Positions 1 through 7,847 of a DNA stretch of 64,000 nucleotides are shown here, in pieces. Under the pieces are notes generated by a model. It was given only the letters and a program-made list of their open reading frames with translations, had not been told where the DNA came from and did no database searches. Source of the stretch: Castor canadensis (taxonomy: Eukaryota; Chordata; Mammalia; Rodentia; Castoridae); assembly GCF_047511655.1 (NCBI RefSeq), contig NC_133395.1, positions 148,108,318-148,172,317 of the forward strand, given 5' to 3'. Every line of letters starts with the position of its first letter. Position 1 is the first letter of the stretch. The position numbers and the translations under genes were made by a program.

Positions 1-244
1 TTGCAACTGAGGAACCTACTTGACACACAATCTCACCCACAGTCCACAGATTACACGAGGCTCACTCAGTGGTGTACATCTTGTAGGTTTGAGGTAGCAT
101 GTAGTAATGTGTACTGCCCTGAGAATTCTGTATGCTCTGCCTCCTTATCCATTGTACCCCACTGCACCCCTGGCAATGCTTGCCCAGCCTTGGAACCACT
201 AGTGTTTTCATTATTGTTACAGTTCTGCTCTTTTTTTCAGAATA

Positions 245-390
245 TCACATAGTTGGAAACGTACAGTATGTAGCCCAAAAGATTGATTTTCTCACTTAGT
301 AACAAGCATTTCAGTTCCTCCTTATTTTTTTGTGGCTTCACAGCTCAAGCTCGCTTGTTTTTAGTGCTGAACGATATTCCCTTGTTTAGA
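245..390 (-). mobile_element. Old L1-like fragment, antisense (tentative)
   Basis: AT-rich sequence resembling the reverse complement of an old L1 3' region (phrases such as ttctcacttagtaa, followed by gctgaacgatattccc). It is interrupted on its right by a SINE. No reading frame survives. The family call is a resemblance only. Confidence 0.3.
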
Positions 391-396
391 CGAACC

Positions 397-592
397 ACAG
401 TTTGTTTACTAGTTCACACCTATAATCCTAGTGACTCAGGAGACAAAGATCATGAAGATCGCAGTTGGAAGCCAGCCCGGGCAAATAGTTCACAAGACCC
501 TATCTCGAAAAACCCTCCACAAAAAAAGGCTGGAGTGGCTCCAGGTGAAGGCCCCAAGTTCAAGCCCCAGTACCACAAAAACAAAAAAGCTG
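397..592 (+). mobile_element. Composite SINE (B1-like arm plus ID-like arm), sense
   Basis: The left arm has the 7SL/B1-type phrase cacctataatcctag, then gccagcccgggcaaatagttc and gaccctatctcgaaaaa. The right arm is the tRNA-like unit ending in caagccccagtaccac and an A-rich tail. This two-part layout recurs all over the window and is B4-like in architecture (7SL-derived plus tRNA-derived). Nothing in it codes for protein. Confidence 0.8.
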
Positions 593-859
593 CTATAAAC
601 ATCCATGTGCAGGTTTTTGTGTGATGTAAGTTTTCAACACCTTTGAGCAAACACCAAGCAGCACAAAATCACAAGATCGTATGGTGAGGATGTGTTTAAT
701 TTGGTGAGAAACAGCAGATGCCTTCCAGAGTGACCACATCTGCAGTCCTATCAGGTATGAGTGAGGGTTCCTGGCGTTGTCAGCGTCCTGGGTTTTGGCC
801 ACCCTAACAGGTGCGGTTGGTGTGCAGTGGTACCTCACTGTAGTTCTAATCAGCTTACC

Positions 860-1068
860 TGATGACACATGATGTATCTGCACGTTTGCTGTCTGCATCT
901 TCTTTAGTAAGGTATCTCACTATTAAGGTTTTGGCCCATCTTTTAATTGGGTTGTGTTCTTATAGTTGAATTTTAAGACTTCTTTGTATATTTTGGATAA
1001 TTATCCTGTATCATGTGTGTTTTGCAAATATTTTCACCTGCTCTGTAGCTTCTCTTTCCCCTCCCTCT
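860..1068 (-). mobile_element. L1 ORF2 3'-region fragment, antisense
   Basis: The run from ggttttggcccatcttttaa through ttgtatattttggataatta to tgcaaatattttcacctg is the familiar reverse complement of a mammalian L1 ORF2 segment. It is diverged and has no open frame. A SINE fragment adjoins its right end. Confidence 0.65.
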
Positions 1069-1075
1069 CCCTGTG

Positions 1076-1147
1076 TCCTAGCAGTGAGCCCAGGGCCTTG
1101 CACACACTAGGCAAGTATTCTACCACTGAGCCATACCCTCAGTCCAC
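1076..1147 (-). mobile_element. ID-like SINE fragment, antisense
   Basis: Reverse complement of the tRNA-like unit: agcccagggccttgcacaca, then aggcaagtattctaccactg and agccataccctcagtc. The left arm is absent. Confidence 0.7.
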
Positions 1148-1248
1148 ATTCTCTTGATACAGCTAACAGTTTATTATCGTTTTTACACTAGATGAAAGTA
1201 TTATTTTTTGAAAAAATGTGCTGGGTTAAATGGATAACCTTATGAGAA

Positions 1249-1360
1249 AAAAAATTTTTTTTTCAGTACAGGGTTGAACTCAGGGCCTATACCTTGAGCC
1301 ACTCCACTAGCCCTTTCTTGTGATGGGTTTGTTCGAGATAGGGTCTCATGAACTATTTAC
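1249..1360 (-). mobile_element. Composite SINE, antisense, truncated
   Basis: Starts with a T-run, then cagtacagggttgaactcag, the antisense ID-like unit and part of the antisense B1-like arm (gagatagggtctcatgaact). It breaks off directly against an oppositely oriented copy. Confidence 0.75.
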
Positions 1361-1512
1361 TTGGGCTTATACCTGTAATCCTAGCTACTATGGAAGCAGA
1401 GACCCTATCTCTGGTGGAGATAGACTCGTGGAGTGGCTTGACTGGCAGAGCACCTGCCTAGCAAGTTCAAGGCCCTGAATTCAAGCCCCAGTACTATACA
1501 CACACAAAAAAA
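1361..1512 (+). mobile_element. Composite SINE, sense, partial
   Basis: Contains ttatacctgtaatcctagct, a shortened B1-like arm, then agtggcttgactggcagagc and caagccccagtactatacac with an A-rich tail. It lies immediately beside the antisense SINE on its left, so the two form an inverted pair able to fold back. Confidence 0.75.
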
Positions 1513-1633
1513 GTTAATACCAGATGGCTGCAGATGTAAAAGTTAAAGGTAAAACCATAAAACTTTAAAAATGATAGAAGTGCTTCAAGTCTTAGCATAC
1601 CCAAATATCTTTAAGAGGCCAACAGGCCTGTGG

Positions 1634-1702
1634 GAAAGAGGGAGGGAGAGATGGAGACAGGAAGAGAGAAGACAGAAGAGAGAGAAAGTGTGAGTGTGTG
1701 TG
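1634..1702. repeat. Purine-rich GA/GGGA tract with short GT run
   Basis: Imperfect gggaga/gaga-rich sequence followed by gtgtgagtgtgtgtgtgtc. A simple repeat with no coding content. Confidence 0.6.
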
Positions 1703-1967
1703 TGTCTTGGATTCATTGTGCCTGGAAAACCATTTCTGAGCTGAGTGGTGGTTACACAGCTGTTCAATCCATCATTACTTCAACTAAACTCTCAAGGTTT
1801 GGGCACTTTTCTGCATGTGTCATATTTCAGTAGAAAAACAAGACCAAAGACAAACATTGGGTTAGAGAAGCAGACACAAAAGAATGCATACCATACTAGA
1901 TTATGTATTTATATAACTTCAAACATACCCTGAGAAATTATACTGTGTTGTCTGCACACTTGGGTGT

Positions 1968-2200
1968 GGTTTTTTTTGGGTTTTTTTTTTTTTTTGGCAG
2001 TACTGGGGTTTGAACTCAGGACCTTGCACTTGCTAGGCAGGCACTCTACCACTTAAGCCATTCCACCAGCCCTGTTTTTCTGTTTGGTATTTTCAAGATA
2101 GGGTCTCTTAAACTATTTGCCATGGCTGGCCTTGAATTGCAATCCTCCTAATCTCTGCCTCCTGAGTAGCTAGGATTACAGACGTGAGCCACCAGTGTTC
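1968..2200 (-). mobile_element. Composite SINE, antisense, full length
   Basis: Poly-T start, then ggcagtactggggtttgaac, the antisense ID-like unit ending gccattccaccagccc, then the antisense B1-like arm through gtagctaggattacagacgt. This is one of the cleaner copies and defines the local consensus. Confidence 0.9.
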
Positions 2201-2319
2201 ACAAATGTGAACATACATCAGAACCATCTGGAAGACTTGATAAAACCACAAGGGCTGGGTGCCATCCCCCAGTTCCCCTTCAGTGTGGGGATCTCCCCTT
2301 TCAAACTGTTATAAAGAAA

Positions 2320-2408
2320 ATCAAGGTTGGGGGTGTAACTATGGTAGGCAGCATGCCTACTGTGCACAGTGGTCTGGGTTTGATCCCCAGCACTTAAAAA
2401 AAAAAATA
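2320..2408 (+). mobile_element. ID-type SINE, sense
   Basis: Begins ggttgggggtgtaactatgg and ends gtttgatccccagcactt followed by an A-run. The gatccccagcac end is closer to classical rodent ID than to the caaaccccagtacc type that dominates here, so this is probably an older subfamily. Confidence 0.7.
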
Positions 2409-2521
2409 GCAGAGGAAAAGAGAAGAAAGGAAATGGGAGTGACTGCCATACATGTCAGGAGAGTGGTGACCTTCAGAGGGTAGTAAGGAGCACAAAGACA
2501 CCCTAGGTGCTGCCACCCTTC

Positions 2522-2606
2522 AGCACAGGCTGGCCTCAAACACAATCCTCCTACATCAGCCTTCTGAGTGCTGGGATTGCAAGCATGAAACATCATGCCC
2601 AACCAC
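2522..2606 (-). mobile_element. B1-like SINE fragment, antisense
   Basis: Antisense 7SL-like sequence: caggctggcctcaaacacaa, then gagtgctgggattgcaagca and catcatgcccaacc. Confidence 0.65.
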
Positions 2607-2731
2607 TTCTTCTTTATATGATTCGCAATATTGGTAAAGTTTTTAAAATATTAAGGAGAAAAGAGCAGTCCCTGATCATGCCCCCAAGCCTCAGCTCTAC
2701 TGTGGACTCTGTATTGAATGAGATCAATTAA

Positions 2732-2936
2732 CCTTTTTTTTTTTTTTTTGTGGTGCTGGGGTTTAAATTCAGGGCCTACACCTTGAGCCACTCCACCAGC
2801 CCTTTTTTTGTGATGGGTGTTTTTGAGATAGGGTCTTGCAAACTACTTGCCCCACTGGCTTTGAGCCGTGATTTTCCTGATCTCTGCCTTCTGAGTCGCT
2901 AGGATTACAGGTGTGAGTCACCCATGCCTGGCCTTC
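2732..2936 (-). mobile_element. Composite SINE, antisense
   Basis: Poly-T, ggtgctggggtttaaattca, gccactccaccagccc, gagatagggtcttgcaaact and gctaggattacaggtgtgag follow one another in the standard antisense order. Flanking short matches around aattaacctt (2726 and 2939) are probable target-site duplications. Confidence 0.9.
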
Positions 2937-3202
2937 AATTAACCTTTGTTTAAGCCACTACAGAGGGTATTTTGTTACTTGGGTCAAACACAATCATAAT
3001 GAATTGTGATGTATCTTGGAGCTCATTTTATAACAATACTCATTATCCACTTCTGGGACTGCATAGTACTCTCATTACTTACATGTGTCATGTTTTTTAT
3101 TTCAAATTAGTCCCCTATTGATGAACAATTATGCTGTGTCCAGGCTTTGGTTATTAAAGTAACCCTGGATTGTATCTCTTTGTACATGTTTGGCACAGGG
3201 GA

Positions 3203-3512
3203 TGTATTAGTCCATTTTTCATTACTCTAACCAAGTATCCAAGGCAGGTTAATTTTACAAAGAAGAGGTCTGTTTAGCTGATAGTTCTGTAGAATGGAAG
3301 TCATGATGCAGGCACCAGCTCTATTGAGAACCTTGTGGTATAAGATAAGAAGTAAGGGAGGCTGGGGTCCCATAATTCCTTCCGAAAACATGTCCCCAAT
3401 GACCTAAAGACCTCCCACTAGGCTTCACCTCTTAAAGATATACCACTTTCCACCTGTCTCCACCACATGAACCTTTTGCGGGATACACTCAGACTAATCC
3501 AATCCATAGCAG
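3203..3512 (-). mobile_element. MaLR-type LTR, antisense
   Basis: Reads as the reverse complement of an old THE1/MST-class LTR: gtattagtccatttttcatt at one end, then tctgtttagctgatagttct, caatgacctaaagacctccc, and caatccatagc at the other. Non-coding solo LTR. The subfamily is not resolved by eye. Confidence 0.65.
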
Positions 3513-3607
3513 AGAAGTACACCTGTAAAATAATTTCCTAGGCCTTCAAGTGCTTAATCAAAGGACTGATGCAAAGAGTCATTCCGTGTTAACATATCCA
3601 TGCCAAC

Positions 3608-3843
3608 ATGGTTTTTTTGTTTGGTTTTTGGTGGAACAGGAGTTTGAACTTAGAACTTTACACTTGAAAAGCAGGTGCTTCACAGTTTGAACCACACCTC
3701 CAGTCCATTGTGCTGTGGTTATTTTGGAGATGGGGGTCTTGCAAACTATTTCCCCAGGCTGGCCACCTATGACGATTCTCCCGCTGTTAGCCTCCCAAGT
3801 AGCCAGGATTCTTACAGACATGAGCCATGGGTGCCCGGCTCAT
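3608..3843 (-). mobile_element. Diverged composite SINE, antisense
   Basis: Shows ggtggaacaggagtttgaac, ggtgcttcacagtttgaacc, gagatgggggtcttgcaaac and a ccaggattcttacagacatg end. More diverged than neighbouring copies, so probably older. Confidence 0.75.
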
Positions 3844-4354
3844 GTCTTCGCTTCTGGTGAAGACGTACAAAAGCACTGTTTCTATCCTTTCTACTCCATT
3901 CCCCTGGAACGTTCTAAGATGCAAATCTCCTCTTCCCACCCTCCTCCCTCTCTTCTGGCCAGCTTCACACATGCCACAGGAAGTTGTGACAACTACGATG
4001 GTGGCTCCATGTCTTCACGGCCACTGGAAGCCAGGTCACACCGAGGGCAGTCTTGTGGCCAAGACACTGTGCAGCAGCAAAGACCAGCGCCTTGCCCCAA
4101 GCCGCTAGGCATGGCGACTGGTCCCTTGAGGACCCTAGCCAGCTAGAAAGTTAACACAAGCTATCCCATACGGTTGTAGGGTGAGAACAGTTACCGCTAG
4201 TATACATTACTATTATCGAGAGGAAACCTGAAATCTCACCCGATTCCCGCAACGATGCAGGATAGGTGCTATATCGAGGCCCCAATCACATCTCAACCGA
4301 GGCTGGAGGAGCCTCAGTTTCCCCCCTGGTAACAGCAGCCATGATCCACAAGCC

Positions 4355-4379
4355 GCACGCACGCACGCACGCACGCAGA
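4355..4379. repeat. (GCAC)n microsatellite
   Basis: Five to six copies of a gcac/cacg tetramer at the upstream edge of the CpG island. Short and CpG-containing, so likely unstable. Confidence 0.8.
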
Positions 4380-4557
4380 CCCTTCCCGAGCGCGCGCCTT
4401 CAGGCCCCGCCCACTACAAGCTCCGCCCCTCAGCGCACAAGTGCAGTCAGACCCGGAAGTGAACCCAAGCCTTTCCACGCTCGGCCTTCACGGCCACCCA
4501 GGCCACCCGGAAGCAGAATCCAAAACAGGTCAAACGCGCCACCACTGCTCCGGCACG

Positions 4558-4574
4558 GCCGCCAGAGGGCGCGG
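4558..4574 (+). promoter_or_regulatory. CTCF-like binding motif
   Basis: The sequence ccgccagagggcgcg agrees with the core CTCF motif (CC-nn-nAGRGGGCRC class) at nearly every position. It lies inside a CpG island, a common place for functional CTCF sites. Binding itself cannot be seen from sequence. Confidence 0.6.
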
Positions 4575-5099
4575 TGGTTCCCTCGGATAGCTGCTGCGAA
4601 AGTGGAGGCGTGTGCCGTACAAAGTGGCTGCTTCCCTGGTTGTACACAACGCGAAGAATCTTTCCTGTTTCTGGGACGCACGGGAATCTGAAAGGGGGTT
4701 GCCGCGGAGCCGCCGGGCGCTTGCTGATGCGGTAGGCGGCCCAAGGCATTCATTAGATGGCGTCGCGAGCGCCACTCCCCTGGGCTGCACTGGAGTCGGG
4801 CTGAAGAGGGCGTCGGTTCCTCGCTTTTGGCGAGCGACGTTCCCTCCACCAGGTTGGGGAGGCGACGCGGGACGTGGAGCCCAGCCTTACGCGCAAACGG
4901 GCTGCGTTCCCTGTTCACAGCCGGGAAACGGAGGCGGGCGGTCTGCGTCAGTGAGCGCGTGCGCGGCGCGGGGATGCGCGTGCACGCCACGCTCGAGATG
5001 TGGCGCGGAGAGCGTGCGGCTCCCCCCGCGGCGTCCCTGGGGCGGGAGGAGGGGTTCATCCCTGCGCTCGGGTGACGTTGATAAAATCCGCGCGTGCTA

Positions 5100-5640
5100 G
5101 ACCTTGACTCCTATGCAAGGTTGTCATTAAGGCAAAGGAGCACATAGGAAAAAACAGGCTTTTCCCGCGCAGAACTGAAGGTCCTGTAGTCAGCCTCCCT
5201 CACTTGTCCACTGTGGGTTGTTCCTTCTCCCGGTTTATCTTACACTGGGGTCCCAGGTGGGGTAGATGAGGGCCGGCCAAGCAAATAGAGATTGCACCTG
5301 GGTGGCCGGGCCCTCCGTAGGGAAGGAAGGAGGCAGGAGGACGAGGCAGTTTTGTTTCCTCCGTGCGGATGGAGGGCGCGGCCCCCAGCCCTGGGACTTC
5401 CCTGGATATGCAGATTCCCCCAGCGCCCAAGGCGCACTCACGTTGAAGTTGAAGTTCCCTTTTCTGAATCTCTGTGGACTTCTTGGCCCGTTCCTCTTTC
5501 TGGATGAGTGGCAGAATCTAGTCACTTTGACCTCCAGAGTCAGGGCTCCTCTCAGACTCCAGGGACAGACCCAAGATGTTTTGAGAAGACGTACGAGATT
5601 TAGTTTGCTAGGATAAAAATTTGAAGATCAGTACTGCAGT
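5100..5640. other. Non-repetitive flank of CpG island A, no gene recognised
   Basis: Moderately GC-rich sequence with falling CpG density. On the minus strand a weak donor-like acgtgagtg lies near 5438-5446, and overlapping open frames of 65-116 codons exist on both strands. None has a recognisable domain or a matching splice pattern, so I call no gene. Confidence 0.4.
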
Positions 5641-5794
5641 ACTTGCTGCAAAGAATACAAACCCATGTGACAACCTGGGACCTGTGGAAAGCCACAAGTA
5701 GTCATTTTGGGGGAGATGGTGGGTAGGCAGAGGGTTTGGCCTGGAAACAAGGTGCTCATAACCTCTTTATACATATGCCATGTCCAGCCACCTG

Positions 5795-6110
5795 CCCTTA
5801 ACACTAAATAAAGAGGCATGGTGAAGGCAGAGAAGGGTGTTTATTAGATGGCTGTTGACATGCTGCTTACTCAGCTCATCTTTGAGGTACAGACATGACT
5901 TACAGGTTTAAATAGACAAAGACTTAGGGGCAGGGGACAAAGGTATGCATAGTTAAACAGTTCAGTCTGTGGTCTGATTGGCCATTATCTCAGTCCTTGT
6001 TCTGGGAAAGGTTTGGAAGTTATTTGGATCCAGGCGGGTGATGCACCTGCAGGAAGGTCTACTGTTGGGTGTAGTTTCTGCCCCTTGCCATGAAGATGAT
6101 ATCTGTCTTT
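5795..6110 (-). mobile_element. ERV LTR-like repeat, part 1, antisense
   Basis: Matches a second copy at about 26,893-27,200: both share aaataaagaggca, agacaaagactt/aactg, ggcaggggacaaaggtatgc and the flanking gaagatgatat/gtta. An antisense polyadenylation signal (gtgtttatt) at 5839 suggests an LTR lying on the minus strand. The family is not recognised. Confidence 0.55.
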
Positions 6111-6295
6111 TCCTGGAATCCAAGGTGACTGCAAAGTGACTACAAGGAAAATGGCTTACAGTAAAGATAGATATAAAGTAGAGGCAGGGATGCTGAGCTT
6201 CTTCTGTTTTTGGTTAATTCGAGTGCCCAAGTAAGGGGGGTCAGTGTTTTCTGCAAAAGCAATTTGAGTGCCCTTTACAAAAATGGTGGCTTAAT

Positions 6296-6697
6296 ATCTG
6301 TGGTCTAACATCAGAAGTTTAGCATTCCTAACCATTAGATAATGAATGGTCCTGTGTACCCAAGATGGGTGCTGTTTATTATTGTACAATGTGGCGATAT
6401 TACCTAGACCAACCCAAAACACAGGGACAATAGATGAACTTTAAGACTTCTTTCTGCAAGACAAGCCTTTTCTCCAACCAATTCAAGGATCCTTGCAATT
6501 TGTTAACATCTCAAATAGGAAAGCAGAAGCAGGTAACTCCTCTCTAAAAGGAGATGGTGGGGGCTAGCTGCTCTGGCTTTCCAGCCTTTACTTCCATGTT
6601 CCAGTGTCTGAGCCAGACCCTGTAAGTATTAAACTAGTATAATTTCCCTGTTTCCTCATGTATCTTTCCTACTTCATTTTCTCCCAAACCACTTTGG
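6296..6697 (-). mobile_element. ERV LTR-like repeat, part 2, antisense (paralogue at 26.15-26.52 kb)
   Basis: Strong match to 26,155-26,520: shared gtacccaagatgggtgctgt, gcgatattacctagacc, acacagggacaatagatgaa, ctccaaccaattca and ctcaaataggaaagcagaag. Orientation as an element is inferred from part 1. No open frame. It is cut on the right by a SINE. Confidence 0.6.
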
Positions 6698-6917
6698 TCC
6701 CTTTTAATCCTTTTTTTTTTTTTTGTGGTACTAGGGCTTGAACTCAGGGCCTATACCTTGGGCCACTCCACTAGCCTTTTTTGTGACGGGTTTTTACGTG
6801 ATAGGATCTCGTATTCGATTAGGCTCGCTTTGAACTGTGATGGTCTTGATCGATGCCTGCTAAGTAGCTAGGATTATATGTGTGAGCCACCAACCAGTGC
6901 CTGGCTCCTTTTAATCT
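6698..6917 (-). mobile_element. Composite SINE with target-site duplication, antisense
   Basis: Poly-T, ggtactagggcttgaactca, gccactccactagcc, then the antisense B1-like arm to gtgcctggct. It is flanked by the direct repeat ccttttaatc (6699-6708 and 6907-6916), a target-site duplication of L1-mediated insertion. The B1-like arm has lost CpG sites and is diverged. Confidence 0.9.
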
Positions 6918-6918
6918 T

Positions 6919-7403
6919 AAAAGGGTGCAGACAACAAAGTTTGAAAGAACTGCTAATATATATACATATATATGTTGTTTACCTTAGGTATTGGCAGAAA
7001 TCCACATATCCTTAGTGTGTAATAGGAATGAATATGATCTGAACTCATTGATGAAATGGGGTGTCAGCACTTGAGATCCAGGAAAGTCCATCTACTCTAA
7101 AAATGACTGAACAATAAATTGCTTCAGGAAATTAAATCCCACAGGTCCTCAGGACAACTGGATTAAGCATCTTTTAAAGAGGGCTATCCTGGAAGAAAAA
7201 TCAACTTTAAAGGTGACCTTGATGTGCAGTAAAACCAACCAAAACATGTAAAATTATTAAATAATTTATTGACATTAAATAATTTTGCCTAAAAACACTG
7301 TAAAAAGTCAGCATGTATTTTTGGCTCGAAGTTTCTCTAGTGTTTTCTGTGGAAGGAATAAAAATTAAATCATTTCAGTAAAAAAAAAAAAAGGGTGTAG
7401 ACA
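6919..7403 (+). pseudogene. Processed retrocopy (3'-UTR fragment) with poly-A and TSDs
   Basis: A roughly 455-base insert ends in aataaaaattaaatcatttc, then a 13-base A-run, with the AATAAA signal about 20 bases before the tail, exactly as in a reverse-transcribed mRNA. It is bracketed by aaaagggtgcagaca (6919-6933) and aaaagggtgtagaca (7389-7403), a 15-base target-site duplication with one mismatch. No open frame of note, so it is probably only the last part of a 3' UTR copied after 5' truncation. I do not recognise the parent gene. An unknown SINE-like family is the alternative, but no pol III boxes are visible. Confidence 0.7.
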
Positions 7404-7429
7404 GTCTTATCTTGTATAACTTCTTGCTG

Positions 7430-7824
7430 AGTTTGGTGCTGGCCCTAAGGCAGGTTAGAAGTAAGGAAAGTTTGGGGCTCATGTAGGTTGCCTGGGGATG
7501 GGGCAGACCACCCTCACCCCTCACCTGGCTGAGAACTGCCCATGCCCAACTCAGTCATTATTGGGTGGGAACCTCCCATGGGGTAGTGTTGGTTTTAAAG
7601 GCACCTGAAAAAGAAAAGCATGCTCTCTCTCCCCTAGGGCTCCACCTGCACCCACCATATACTTTGCTTTTCCTTCCCTTTCCTTACCTGGCAGAACAGG
7701 TGACTCCCCTTTTCTCAATAAAAGATATCCTACCTCACCCCATCAGTGTGCTCTGCTTGGATTTTTCCATTTGGAGTACAAAAACCAGGATCTTTGATCA
7801 CAGACTGCACCAGTGCTGTTAACA
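7430..7824 (+). mobile_element. 5' LTR of degenerate ERV A
   Basis: Aligns with a second copy at 10,973-11,312: shared agtttggggctca, ggttgcctggggatggg, tgaaaa-gaaaagcatgctct, tgctctgcttggatttttcc and catttggag-acaaaaacc. It carries aataaaagatatcc near 7719 as a candidate polyadenylation signal and ends in the LTR-typical aaca (7821-7824). The exact 5' border is unclear because the retrocopy lies just upstream and the first 30-40 bases do not align between copies. Confidence 0.75.
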
Positions 7825-7828
7825 TTTG

Positions 7829-7847
7829 TGGCAAAGCCAGCTAGGAG
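7829..7847 (+). other. ERV A primer-binding site, tRNA-Arg-like
   Basis: Four bases after the LTR end, tggcaaagccagctaggag matches the reverse complement of the 3' end of tRNA-Arg(ACG) apart from one extra base and two substitutions. Its spacing from the LTR is normal for a retroviral primer site. This primer type is used by some class I ERVs such as HERV-R. Inference from remembered tRNA ends. Confidence 0.6.

Larger units (their letters stand above)
4330..5085. promoter_or_regulatory. CpG island, promoter A (orientation unknown)
   Basis: About 750 bases rich in CpG within an otherwise AT-rich, CpG-poor setting, which in a mammal usually marks a housekeeping-type promoter. ETS/GABP-like sites sit at 4451-4462 (acccggaagtga) and 4504-4513. 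A CTCF-like site lies at 4559-4573. A CRE-like tgacgtt is near 5072. There is no TATA box. Several long open frames run through it on both strands, but they mutually overlap, have arginine/proline-rich low-complexity composition and start and stop within the island, so I treat them as chance frames. No convincing splice donor or recognisable first exon was found, so the gene it serves and its direction remain unknown. Confidence 0.75.

Noticed and set aside
4430..5059. 209-codon minus-strand frame and 162-codon plus-strand frame in CpG island A
   Set aside because: GC-rich islands lack stop codons by composition. The frames overlap each other on both strands, are Arg/Pro/Ser-rich, and have no domain or splice signals.
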